Origin: Mastigias papua
Taxonomy: Eukaryota; Cnidaria; Scyphozoa; Rhizostomeae; Mastigiidae
DNA: 64,000 nt
Direction: 5' to 3'
Assembly (NCBI GenBank): GCA_964019165.1
Contig: OZ025280.1
Span: 10,968,428 to 11,032,427 of the forward strand
Shown piece after piece: positions 48,901 through 61,552 of the stretch (positions are counted from its first letter, which is position 1; every line of letters begins with the position of its first letter). The notes beneath the pieces are model-generated. The model had not been told where the DNA came from and did no database searches. It was given only the letters and a program-made list of their open reading frames with translations. The position numbers were made by a program, and so were the translations under genes.

Positions 48901-51399
48901 AGGTACAAATTGTTGAATCTATGTTATGATGTGCCTCAACCCCCACCCCCTGATACTTAATGACTGTTCCATAAGTGTACAAAACTGAAATAATAGTGCC
49001 TTGTAATCTTAGAGCAAACTCAACAGTAACAATATTATGGACCAAAATCATGTGAGTCCTAACCACTTGTCAACCACATAAAGCTGTAACTCCTATCAAT
49101 GAATGATATAATGTAGAGCTAGCATCATAAAAACAAATCTATTATCATAGCTGTACTTCAGAGGGGGGCCTGATGTGGCAATTGAGTACAATACAAATAA
49201 GGTTGCTGGCTATAACTAATACAAAACTTTAACAACATATCATCATAAACAGAATGAAATATCAAAAGTTGTAATGGTAATGGTGACAACTGATATCTCA
49301 AAGTGAAATAGGCTAGTGACAAAAATCCTACAGGCAGACAATCAAGTACTATATTGGAACATGTATCATCTAAGGATATCAATTCAATTGTATGAATGCC
49401 ATTATCATCTAGGCACACCCAGTAATGGCTTTCAAACTCCTATAATAGCTAACTTGAGGCATTCAAGTAGGCAATATACAATGACAATGTATAGAGATGC
49501 TTCATAATTTAAGTTCATAACAGCTAAAGAATATTCCTACAAGTGTGCTAGTCAAACATGATTTGAAACTCAGACATTGTGCATTAGTGTGGCATAACCT
49601 TTTATACTTAATACTCTTTTACAGTAAGCCCCTCTCATAACATGTGATTACAAACAATACTGTTAATTAGGGTGCGGGCTGGAAGATGGGGCTCCAGGAA
49701 TTACTATTACACAGGGCAAATCATTGTGATCTAATACTACTTGATCCAGTCAAACCATATTATCATGTGCAGAATGATGTATAGAAATCATTAATGGTCT
49801 TTATAACAAATAATCTTATGATAAGAGGGAGCTGATTTGCCAGGAAACAGAGAGTTAGGACTAAAGCAACCATAAGCTGATTCCTCCAAAATAACACAAA
49901 AATCTATAGTGAATACATCGATTAGACTCTTGCACATAATAAAGATTGTTAGACTGTTGCATATACATAGGTGATCAGTAGAGTACTATACTGAATAAAG
50001 CCCTATGAATAACTTACTTAAGTGTGTTGACCACAATCATACTTTAGACCACAATATCAGCGTAAATACATCAAGACAGTACAACCTGAAAACGCATGGT
50101 ACTATACATGAAAGTATCAACGAATTAGTACATAAAATATATGTATAAAACCTTCCACCTTTAACTATAAATTTACCACTGATTCAGAGTACTAAGTATT
50201 CTACTGAGAATAAGGAAGGAATCAGCTGTAGTGACTGAGAGCAATATGAACTGCCCCTCACGGTTTCAGAGAGAATAGAGGTAGTACCTTCCCGAAAATA
50301 CTGCAACAAATTAAATTATTAAATTCCAATAATCGAAGGAATAAATTGACCAATATCTTAGCTTCAGCCTACAATAAGTGTATGGGAAAAACCAAGAGCT
50401 AACCAGAAATGAGGGACAACATATCAATCATAAAAGAAAGCGGCCTAACCGTTCATACGTATTTCCTTCAAACTCACGCGCAAATGCAAAGTATCAACAG
50501 CACACTCTAAACTGTCCTAGTATATCAGTAAATAATACAGTAAATATCCTCTGAATAGTATACCGACACCTCTGTAATAACGAACCGGTAATTTACACGC
50601 GGAAATCAAGAGAACATGAAAGGAATTGGCATGATCATACGGCCCCCGAGGCAATCCTATACAACCTCGATCAAAAGATGGCATTAAATCTCGTCCAACT
50701 TGGAAAGTAACGATCAATCTACACAAAACAATCCTGGTAAAACTAAAGTGAACCTTGTCAATGAAATAAACCACTTACCTTATAGAGAAGGGACGAAATT
50801 CCATGACGACTTGAACGACATCCATCCACTTTGTAAACACGCCTTCAACTGCAAACTTGCGGCCTTGTGTAAACACTATTTTTCGGAAACAAAGGATGAG
50901 AGGTTTCTGCGATCATGATCTGAAGTTGGGAATCCCCTCGCATGTCTATCTACAACCTACAACAAAATAAAGAGTGTAAGGACACCAAAACATCATAGGA
51001 ATAATAGCAAGAAAAGTTAGGAAATAAAATATACACGCTATACACCTCTCTGTACAACCGTGTTAAGATATTTTGTGGCTACTGGCAATGAGAATGAAAC
51101 ACACAGTAGTGGCTTCCTTGACTAAACTGAGGGGGGACGAAACCTTCTTGTTACAGTTATATTACCGAAAAGAACTTTAACTCTTAACAATAAGTCATAT
51201 ATACAACTACAAACTTAGACCCAACACACTTCATCACTGACCAACGTCAGTATTCCTTGTAGCACAATTCATAAGGAAAGATAACGATTTCCTATCTCCT
51301 TTACGCACACATTAACTTCAAGGTATAAACAGGAATCTAGCAAGGAATAGGTCAGTAAACATGTCATCCCAATATTGTAATAGAACCAGGACAATCTAG

Positions 51400-52530
51400 A
51401 GAATAAAATCAATCTGGTCGGAGAGGAAGTGTCATGGCGATATACCCCCGAGGGAAGCTCGCTCAAAATACTGACATAACGTGTGTAATATGACACATGT
51501 ATAGTAGACAGAAAAATTACAGGCAATCTGAAAACAAACCCTACTACATGAAAAAACAACTTACCTGGTAGTAGAAGGACGAAAGTTCACTTGAATTGAC
51601 CCGGCAACAGAGAATAACATCAACCATGGTGGAGAGAAACTGTCATGGCGGAAAACCCCCGAGGGAAGCTATTGCAATCTTATCTCGCTGGCAAGATTGT
51701 ACATTAGTGACGAAAATACATAGACATTGCGCACATAGGACAGGTGACAGACAGGCAATTTAAAATCACACGTTTTAGCATCAGAAAACGACTCACCTGG
51801 TAGCAGAACCACGAAATCTTCTTGAACTTCCAACTGGAACATTAGTCGCATTCAAACCATGTCCGAACTGAGAGTTGCACGTTCGGTACATCCTATTTAA
51901 CAGGGATGACAAAAACAGCTAAACACTATCCTAATACACCAAAGAATGCAATATGAAAGATCTGTTAAATCTGTTAGCACGACTTACCAGTAAAAGCATT
52001 GCGATTTGCTGAAGAGACTCGAAGGGATGGAGAAGAACTGTCATGGCGAGAATGCCCCCGAGGGAAGCTGTTCCAATCTGCCTAAAAAGAGAGGTAAATA
52101 CAGGACTCAAATCGCCCATATATCCCTTCTGACAGGCAACAATACTATAATTTCATGAAATAAAACATGGCAATACTTAATCGAATCTAGAGACAGCAAT
52201 AAAGCGACGAATTGGTTTCTCAAATGTTATGGCGAATAACACCCGCTAGGGAGGGCATAGGACGGTGCTTCTATACATGAACACAAATCAGTTAAAACAG
52301 CAGAAAACGCAGGCAATCGATCAAGAAACTATAACTAAACTAAAGTAGAGTATTTAGGGAGGAAAAATAGCTACTAACCTGGTAGAAACCAACGGAATTC
52401 ATCTGGCAAAAACAGTCAACCAGCTAACGATCGAACACGCCTTGTACTGAGAGCAGTGCCTTCCTTGTGGACGAATACAATGGAGGACAAAAGAGGACAG
52501 ACAAAGCCAGCAAAATCGCAATAGAGAAAC
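51400..52530 (-). other. Exon-like module cluster of U7
   Basis: Donor-like sites on the minus strand are TTCTACCAG-GTTAGT (about 52377), CTTTTACTG-GTAAGT (51985), CTGCTACCAG-GTGAGT (51791) and CTACTACCAG-GTAAGT (51561). CGCCATGACAGTT recurs at plus 52040 and 51645. The first module differs from those of U2, U3 and U8: the 106-codon frame is not present. Confidence 0.5.
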
Positions 52531-52697
52531 TGAAATATCTCCTCGAGACTTGAACATGCAGACTTGAAAATCAAAAAAGCACCATAACTCACCAGTTTCA
52601 ACTACCGTCATACTTCTCAGGCACATCCAGAGAGGACCCTAGAAAAAGAATTCATAACAGTGGAGGGTGCCGGTCCCTTTGATGTAAACAATGGCGA

Positions 52698-52733
52698 GCT
52701 CATTTGCATTTTAGGGATCTTAGTATATAGAGA
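52698..52733 (-). other. Helitron 5' terminus
   Basis: Same 36-bp sequence; joined to a 3' end trimmed to ...ATCAGTACTA. Confidence 0.85.
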
Positions 52734-53323
52734 TAGTACTGATAGCCCGCTAGACGCGGGCTCCCCTACCCCAGTTCAAAAGTTGCACAGATTAGCCTTG
52801 GAAAGACTAACGCAGTGCTCCCACGAAAGCTGCATGGTCCGCATTGTCGATGAGCATGGATGAAAAAGCTCACATAGGATCATGAGAGGATGACGTCATG
52901 GGCCTCTGCATTGGAGCATGTGACATCCGGCTTTGCAATGGAGAAATCAAAAAAAATTTGCGAGAAAAAATTGTGCAAAAATGCTCGGATACCTGCGCTA
53001 GGCTATGGGGCTGTAGAAGATGAGGAAGACAGTCGGAAAGCCCCATAGCCTAGCGCAGGTATCCGAGCATTTTTGCACAATTTTTTCTCGCAAATTTTTT
53101 TTGATTTCTCCATTGCAAAGCCGGATGTCACATGCTCCAATGCAGAGGCCCATGACGTCATCCTCTCATGATCCTATGTGAGCTTTTTCATCCATGCTCA
53201 TCGACAATGCGGACCATGCAGCTTTCGTGGGAGCACTGCGTTAGTCTTTCCAAGGCTAATCTGTGCAACTTTTGAACTGGGGTAGGGGAGCCCGCGTCTA
53301 GCGGGCTATCAGTACTAAGCTAG
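52734..53323 (-). repeat. Palindrome H (family-1 Helitron 3' end)
   Basis: Mirror arms, minus-orientation loop (GTAGAAGATGAGGAAGACAG). Four private changes are all mirrored: CCCACGAAAGC, an extra CA in GTTGCACAGATTAG, CTCACATAGG, and AAAAAAAATTT in place of ACAAAAATTT. The right end is CTAG followed by T; the left has lost 6 nt. Confidence 0.9.
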
Positions 53324-56300
53324 TCTCTATTACATGAACTAAACATATAATGAGTCTTATACAATAATGTTGCTGTATAATGTAAACACTTCACAGACGA
53401 TTTAGTATCTCACAGCAAATGAGGTGTGACTGCAACCTCTGTCTGGTTTTAGCCATTAATCTTGTCCAGTCTGGTATAATACATAATAAGACCCAAAAAA
53501 TTAGATAGAATGCAATTGCAATACCTGACAGGCCATATACATCACACAATATTTCATGCATCACTCAATCCTAATGTAATGAGTCTTATACAATGTTGCT
53601 GTATAATGTAAATACTTTAGAGAACATATAGTATGTCACATCAAATGAGAGGTATGACTGTAAACTCTATTTGGTTTTAGCTATTAATCTTGTCCAATTG
53701 CTGTACTACACAATAAGACCAAATAAATTAGATAGAATTTAATTACAATACCTGAAAGGACCTCTACTTCAAGTTCATAAGAATAAAAGAATATTGCTTG
53801 GTAATATAACATCACTGTATAATATTCTACATAGTAAGATGGAAAGCCAATGAATGAGATATATTATACAGGCTGAAATCACAAAGTCAGATTTCAAGTA
53901 TAACAGGTACTTATGGTGGTGGTAGTGGGGGGGGGGTGTACAACTTAGTAACATATCTTATAGGACCTAGCATCCTTTAGATGGTTGTAGCCAAATACCT
54001 TATCCACACTGCCATACATTTATCCAGAGGTATTATATTCAGTTGTAAAATATTCTACTATCTGAAAAGACTCCAAAATAAAGTGCATAGATCATGCCTA
54101 TGCTTATGTAGATAAGTAACTCATAACCTCTTAGCAATCCTACAATACTGCATATCAACTTGTGGTGGAACACTGTCACATATACTATTACCTATGCTGT
54201 TGCCAAGGACCACTAACTAATATATCCAAGACAACAAAATAACTGATGTAATAAAATCAATAATAAAAATTAAGTGTTGGGCTCCACCAAGTACTTAATC
54301 TGGGGCTCTAGAATAGTTTTGAATATCCAACTGGGGTACAACAGCCTGGAATCACAAAGTCAGATTTCAAGTATTAAAGGTACTTATGGTTGTGGTGGGG
54401 AGGGGGGGGGTGTAAAATTTAGTAACATACCTTAAATCTAGCATCACATAGATGGTTGCAGTTAAATACCTTATCCAAACTTCCATATAATTTATCCAGA
54501 AGTATTATATTTAGTTGTAAAAAAGTCTACTATACCAGAAGACTCCAAAATAAAGTGCATAGATCATGACTATGCTTATGTAGATAAGTGACTCATAACC
54601 TCATAGTAATCCTACAATACTGCATATCAAGTAATTGTGCAACAAAGTCACATATACTATTACCTATGCTGTTGCTAAGGACGACCAACTAATATATTTA
54701 AGAAAAACATGACTGATGAAATAAAATCAATAACAAACTTAAGTGTTGGGCTCCACAAAGTATTTAATCTGGAACTCTAGAATATTTTTGCATGTCCAAC
54801 TCAGGTACACATTGTTGAATCTATTGTATCATGTGCCTCAACCCCCACCCCCTGATACTTAATGACTGTTACATACGTGTAGAAAACTGAAATAATAGTG
54901 CCTTATAATCCTAGAGCAAACTCAACAGTAACAATATTATGGACCAAAATCATGTGAGTCCTAACCTCTTGTCAACCACATAAAGCTGTAAATTCTATGA
55001 ATGAATGATATAATGTAGAGCTTGCATCATAAAAACAAATTGATTATCATAGCTGTACTTCAGAGGGGGGTTTGATGTGGCAATTGAGTACAATACACAT
55101 AAGGTTGCTGGCTATAACTACTACAAAACTTTAACAACATATCATCATAAACAGAATGAAATATCAAAAGTTATAATGGTAATGGTGACAACTGATATCT
55201 CAAAGTGAAATAGGCTAGTGACAAAAATCCTACAGGCAGACAATCAAGTACTATATTGGTACATGTATCATCTAAGGATATCAATTCAATTGTATGAATA
55301 CCAGTGTCATCTAGGTACACCCAGTAATATCTGTCAACCTCCTACAATAGCTACCTTGAGGCATTCAAGTAGGCAATATACAATGACAATGAATAGAGAT
55401 GCTTCATAATTTAAGTTCATAACAGCTAAAGAATATTCCTATAAGTGTGCTAGTCAAAAATGATTTGAAACTCAGAAATTGTGCATGAGTCTGGCAAACC
55501 CCTTATACATAATACTCTTTTACAGTAAGTCCCTCAAAACATTTGATTACAAACAATACTGTTAATTGGGGTGCGGGCTGGAAGATGGGGCTCCAGGAAT
55601 TAATATTAAACAGCGCAAATCATTGTTATCTAATACTACTTGATCCAGTCAAACCATATTATCATGTGCAGAATGATGTATAGAAATCATTAATGGTCTT
55701 TATAACAAATAATCTTAGGATAAGAGGGAGCTGATTTGCCAGGAAATGGAGAGTAAGGACTAAAGCAACCATAAGCTGATTCCTCCAAAATAACACAAAA
55801 CTCTATAGTGAATACAACGATTAAACTCTTATACATAATAAAGATTGTTAGACTGTTGTATATACATAGGTGATCAGTAGAGTACTATACTGAATAAAGC
55901 CTTATGAATAAGTTACTTAAGTGTGGTGACTACAATCCCAATTTAGAACACAATATCAGCGTAAATACATCAAGAAAGAACAACTTGAAAAAGCATGGTA
56001 CTATAAACCAAAGTAACAATGAATTAGTACATAAAATATCTGTATGAGGCTTTGCACCTTTGACTATAAATGTACCACTGATTCAGAGTACTAAGTGTTC
56101 TACTGAGACTAAGGAAGGAATCAGCTTTTGTGACTGAGAGCAATATAACCCGCCCCTCAAGGTTTCAGAGAGAATACACGTAGTACCTTCCTGAAAATAC
56201 TGCAACAAATTAAATTATTAAATTGCAATAATCGAAGGAATAATTTGACCAATACCTTAGCTTCAGCCTACAATAAGTGTATGGGAAAAACCAGGAGCTA

Positions 56301-57299
56301 ACCAGAAATGAGGGACAACATATCAATCATAAAAGAAAGCGGCCTAACTGTTCATACGTATTTCCTTCAAACTCACGCGCAAATGCAAAGTATCAACAGC
56401 ACACTCTAAACTGTCCTAGTATATCAGTAAATAATACAGTAAATATCCTCTGAATAGTATACCGAAACTTCTGTAATAATGAAGCGGAAATTTACAGGCG
56501 GAAATCAAGAGCACATGAAAGGAATTGGCATGATCATATGGCCCCAGAGGCAATCCTATACAACCTCGATCAAAAGATGACATTAAATCTCGTCCAACTT
56601 GGAAAGTAGCGACCAATCTACAAAAAACAATCCTGGTAAAACTAAACTGACACCTTGTCAATGAAATAAACAACTTACCTTATAGAGAAGGGACGAAATT
56701 CTATGACGACTTGAACGACATCCATCCGATATGTAAACACGCCTTTAACTGCAAACTTGCGGTCTTGTGTAAACACTATTGTTCGCAAACAAAGGATGAG
56801 AGGTTTCTGCGATCATGATCTGAAGTTGGGAATCCCCTCGCATCTCTATCTACAACCTACAACAAAATAAAGAGTGTACGGACACCAAAAATTCATGGGA
56901 ATAATATGAAGGACAGTTAGCAAATAAAATATACACACTGTAGACATCTCTGTACAACCATGTTAAGATATTTTGTGGCTACTGGCAATGAGAATGAAAC
57001 ACAGAGAGTAGTGGTTTCCTTGACTAAACTGCGGGGGGACGAAACCTTCTTGTTACAGTTATATTACGGAAAAGAACTTTAACTCTTAACAATAAGTCAC
57101 ATATACAACTACAAAGTTAGACCCAGAACACTTGATTCAATGACCAAATTGAGCATTTCATGTAGCACAATTCATAAGGAAAGATAACAATGTCCCATCC
57201 CCTTTACGCACGCACTACTTTCAAGGTATAAACAGGAATCTAGCAAGGAATAGGTAAGTAAACATGCCATCCCAATATTGTAATAGAATCAAGACAATC

Positions 57300-58450
57300 C
57301 AGAGAATCAAATCAATCTGATCGGAGAGGAAGTGTCATGGCGAGGGAAGCTCGCTCAAAATACTGACATAACGTGTGTAATATGAAACATGTATAGTAGA
57401 CAGAAAAATTACAGGCAATCTGAAAACAAACCCTACTACATGAAAAAACAACTTACTTGGTAGTAGAAGGACCAAAGGTCACTTGACTTGACCCGGCAAC
57501 AGAGATTAACATCAACCATGGTGGAGAGGAACTGTCATGGCGGAAAACCCCCGAAGGCAGCTATTACAATCTCATCTCGCTGGCAACATTGTACATTAGT
57601 GACGAAAATACATAGAAACTACGCACAGACGACAGGTGAAAGACATGCAATGTAAAATCACACATTTTAGCATCAGAAAACGACTCACCTGGTAGCAGAA
57701 CCAGGAAATCTTCTTGAACTTCAAACTGGAACATTAGTCGCATTCAAACCATGTCCCAACTGAGAGTTGCACGTTCGGTATATCCTATTTAACATGGATG
57801 AAAAAAACAGCTAAACACTATCATAATACACCAAAGAATACAACATGAAAGATTTGGTAAATCTGTTAGCACGACTTACCAGCAGACCAGTAAAAGCATT
57901 GCGATTTGCCGAAGAGACTCGAACGGATGGAGAAGAACTGTCATGGCGAGAGTGCCCCTGAGGGAAGCTGCTTCAATCTGGCCTAAAAAACGAGGCAAAT
58001 ACAGGGCTCACATCACCCGTAAATCGAATCAAAACAGCGGTAGTGCTATAATTTCATTGACTAAAGACTGGCAATGATAAATCGAATCTTCAGACAGCAA
58101 TGAAGCGAAGAATTAGTTGCCCAACTGTCATGGCGCATAACAGCAGCGAGGGAGGGTGTAAGAAACTGCCTCCATACATCGGAAAAAATTGTTTAAAAAA
58201 CCAGACAACGCACGGAATCGAGGAACAACATATAAGCGAACTATACTACAGTATTTAGAGAGGACAAAATAGCTACTAACCTGGTAGAAATCCAACAAAC
58301 TTCTCCTCGAAATTGAGCAATCCTGATCCCGATCACACACACCCTGTACTGAGAGCAGTGCAATCCACGCAGACGAAAACAATGGGGGAGAAAAGGCGAT
58401 CAACAAAGGCTCTTGTAGTCGCTCAGAAACAGTTGAATAACTCGACACAG
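57300..58450 (-). other. Exon-like module cluster of U8
   Basis: Donor-like sites are near 58275 (TTCTACCAG-GTTAGT), 57875 (CTG-GTAAGT context), 57685 (CTGCTACCAG-GTGAGT) and 57455 (CTACTACCAA-GTAAGT; the final exon base is changed). In the leftmost module the CGAAATACCCCCGAGG stretch has a short deletion compared with U7. The 106-codon frame 58448-58128 is intact. Confidence 0.5.
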
Positions 58451-58601
58451 AAAAATCACAAAACTATCCATTTGCGCTCGTGTCGAAGAACTCACAACTT
58501 GGAAGACGTATAGCTACCTTTCAGACACAGCCCGCATACATTCCAGGAGAAGAATGCTGGACAGTTCAGGGCCGGCTCTGTTAGATGACAACAATAGGCG
58601 A

Positions 58602-58637
58602 GCTCATTTGCATTTTAGGGATCTTAGTATATAGAGA
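58602..58637 (-). other. Helitron 5' terminus of U8
   Basis: TCTCTATATACTAAG...AAAATGCAAATGAGC. Unlike all the others it is preceded (on the minus strand) not by a hairpin+CTAG 3' end but by the 45-bp orphan stub. Confidence 0.85.
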
Positions 58638-58682
58638 TTTGATTTTGCTCATTTGCATATTAGGGATCTTAGTATATAGAGA
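58638..58682 (-). mobile_element. Orphan 45-bp Helitron 5'-end stub
   Basis: The minus strand reads TCTCTATATACTAAG...CCTAATATGCAAATGAGC, then AAAATCAAA, then directly TCTCTATATAC of U8. The stub matches the first 45 bp of U4 (5' end at 23760) and stops there. It lies between palindrome I and U8, exactly where U4 lies relative to palindrome E. Confidence 0.85.
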
Positions 58683-59425
58683 TTTTAACTGATAGCCTGC
58701 TAGCGCGGGCTACCCTACTCCAGTTACCCGCTGTGCCAGTGACAATAAAGTTGCAAATTAGCCTTGGACAGACTAACGCCATGGACCCTCTCCACCACAC
58801 GTTCTGGACTTTGCATGTACACAGACCAAATGGTTCGCAATGGATCATGGGAAGGTGACGTCATTGACCTCTGTGAAGGAGCATGTGACACAACAGTTCA
58901 CAATGGATCATGAGAATGTGACATCATGGATCTCTGCGAAGGAGCACATGACCACAACAAACAACAAATTGGCAACAAAAAGTGCGAGACCAAATTGTGC
59001 AAAAAATGCTCGGATACCTGCGCTAGGCTATGGGGCTTTAGAAGATGAAACACAAAGAGAAAAAGCCCCATAGCCTAGCGCAGGTATCCGAGCATTTTTT
59101 GCACAATGTGGTCTCGCATTGTTTGTTGCCAATTTCTTGTTCATTGTGGTCATGTGCTCCTTTGCAGAGATCCAAGATGTCACATTCTCATGATCCATTG
59201 TGAACTGTTGTGTCACATGCTCCTTCACAGAGGTCAATGACGTCACCTTCCCATGATCCATTGCGAACCAATTGGTCTGTGTACATGCAAAGTCCAGAAT
59301 GTGTGGTGGAGAGGGTCCATGGCGTTAGTCTTTCCAAGGCTAAGTTGCAACTTTATTGTCACTGGCACAGCGGGTAACTGGAGTAGGGTAGCCCGCGTTA
59401 GCGGGCTATCAGTTAAAAACGCTAG
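58683..59425 (-). repeat. Palindrome I (family-3 Helitron 3' end)
   Basis: Equivalent to palindrome E, including the 63-bp tandem duplication in each arm. Its loop (AGAAGATGAAACACAAAGAG) is the reverse complement of the loop of E. Arms are less perfectly matched than in E (for example GTGCGAGACCAAATTG versus CACAATGTGGTCTCGCATTG). The left end has lost 7 nt; the right is CTAG followed by T. Confidence 0.92.
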
Positions 59426-61552
59426 TCTTAATTATATTGTTATGTGCTATGAGTGCCTAGAGAGGTGTTAAGAGACAGGCAATGAAGGGCATGTTTGAAT
59501 TGGTACTTTTTGCGTAGGTGGAAATACACTAAGTACAGTCTGCTAGAGCCATGTGGATAAATGGAGATAGTGTGCAATCAATATAGTAATCAGCTGGTAA
59601 CACAGAAGGTAGTATGTAAGAATAGTATAATATAGTACAAAAGTAATGTTAACTGATGCTGTAAAATGATATCATCATGTGCAGAATGATGTATAAAGGT
59701 AACTGATGGTAGTTGTAAATATTTGGTTGTTGTTGGATACATTGGTGCAAAGCCCAAACACCACGTCAAGGTTGCATCCATGTTTGGGAAAAACTTGTTG
59801 TGGCAGTAGGTGAACAGCATGTTGTCGTCATAACACCGAGGTGCTAGATGCCACTGATGGTGAAAGGTTGTGTGCAAGTGGAGAAGCATAATATCAATAT
59901 GCTGTGAGTGGTTACCAGCTGATATATGCGTGAATCATACTTGCACAAACTGTTGCTGTGATGGAACTGACATTGAATGTGTTTACACACTCAAGTCAGT
60001 GCTATTGGAATAGTAGCAGAAAACAAAGTGAATCTAGTAGCAGAAAATAAAGTCAATCTATGCAATAAAAACCATTAAAGATGAATGTTGTAATGAGTAT
60101 TGAAATCTGTGCATAAATGTGATATGAGTATTGAAATGTATATAAGCATACTATGGTAATTGAATATGAATGGGCACATGAACTGTCATAGGAATCAGTT
60201 ACTTTCAGATGATATAGTGAATGGAGAAAGTAGGGCATAAGTGTTGGCAAATGTGACTGTAAAGTTTATGTGACATAAAGTTTCATACAAATGTAATGAC
60301 TATACATACCATGTATACTTACGGATGACATCTATGTGGTCACAATGGAGGTGTTTTACAGATAACTGTATGCACCTTGGTACATGGTGCACCAATGTGG
60401 GCCATCACATACTGAATCTCAGAGCTCAAGTGGGCAAACATACGAACATATGAATGCTGAGATGAGATGAGATTCAAGCTAATGAATCCACTATAAAAGT
60501 GATCATACCTCCTCAAGCATGTGCAGTACTGCATTCAAAAGCTGTGCGATGATGACTCTAGGTAAGTACATCAATGCATCGGTCAGCCAGAAAGAGTCAT
60601 GGCAGAGTAAAGGCTGTTCATCCTGCCTGGCATATGCAGTGGTGGTCTGTAATGTATCACTGCAGATCACATGATAGATCCATTTGGTGCTCACATTTGC
60701 CAAACATACGATGTATGAAATGGCATAGGCATGAAGGTGCAAAGGCTGTGAGCGTCAAACATACCATGGTATATGTTTGCAAGGATCCATCTGCTCTTGA
60801 CCGCGGTGAATGCGGTATTCTCAAGTAACAGTCTGTTCTATGGGACTTAAAGTACCCTGTGCTAACAGTACTTGCTATTGTGTAGGAGCATAGCATGACA
60901 TAGAAACAGATAGTCTGCATTGACACTCCTTATGAACATGTGTTTTGTAATCTAGGCATATGACAGTGCAAATTTAAATTATGTTGATAGTGACAATGGC
61001 ACTTTGCAATGCACATCACTTATTATCTGGGGATAATCCTTGTGGATAGTCGGGCATTGAATTATTAGCTATAACTATGTATGATTTCTGATATATCTTT
61101 TTAGTGAATAAGTTTAGGTAAAAACAACCACAATAACATTGGTAACTGTATGTGGTTCTAATAGGTTTAAAAAATTGAGTAATACATAATTAAGTTTAAG
61201 GATAACTGTCAGAAATGAATCTATGGTAAAAATGTAGACTGCAGGCAGTGGAAGGCCACTAAATTTCTTTTTATATAGAGCTCTTATTGTAAACAGTTAT
61301 GAACTGACTGGTATACTTGAGTATGCACAGACCAAATGTAGAGAGCGAGTGATCATTTGAAGATGAACGAAGACACCTTGATGTACCCTCTAAAGAGTTC
61401 AACCTGTGTCCAACAACCCCTCACTAACAGGTTAGGAAAGATAGAGAGAGTTAAAAGATGAGGCTAGAGTCATAAGCCAGGGCTTGGGGTGGTGCATGCA
61501 GTCACTGTATGGAGAACACCACAAGATGATATGGCATCATGTTGAATGACGC

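Larger units (their letters stand above)
46756..52733 (-). mobile_element. Helitron unit U7, nonautonomous, family 1
   Basis: A complete 5.98-kb unit. It is longer than U2 and U3 because of a ~470-bp tandem duplication around the G-run (about 47960-48900). It contains ATCATGTGCAGAATGAT near 49760, the exon-like block near 50800-50940 and the module cluster 51400-52500 with donors near 52377, 51985, 51791 and 51561. No enzyme is encoded. Confidence 0.85.
52734..58637 (-). mobile_element. Helitron unit U8, nonautonomous, family 1, mosaic
   Basis: A complete 5.90-kb unit with the tandem duplication at about 53870-54830, ATCATGTGCAGAATGAT near 55668 and exon-like block near 56700-56840. To the left of about 57960 it follows U7; to the right it is nearly identical to U2 and U3, including the 106-codon frame at 58448-58128. 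It is therefore a recombinant between two family-1 lineages. No enzyme is encoded. Confidence 0.85.
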
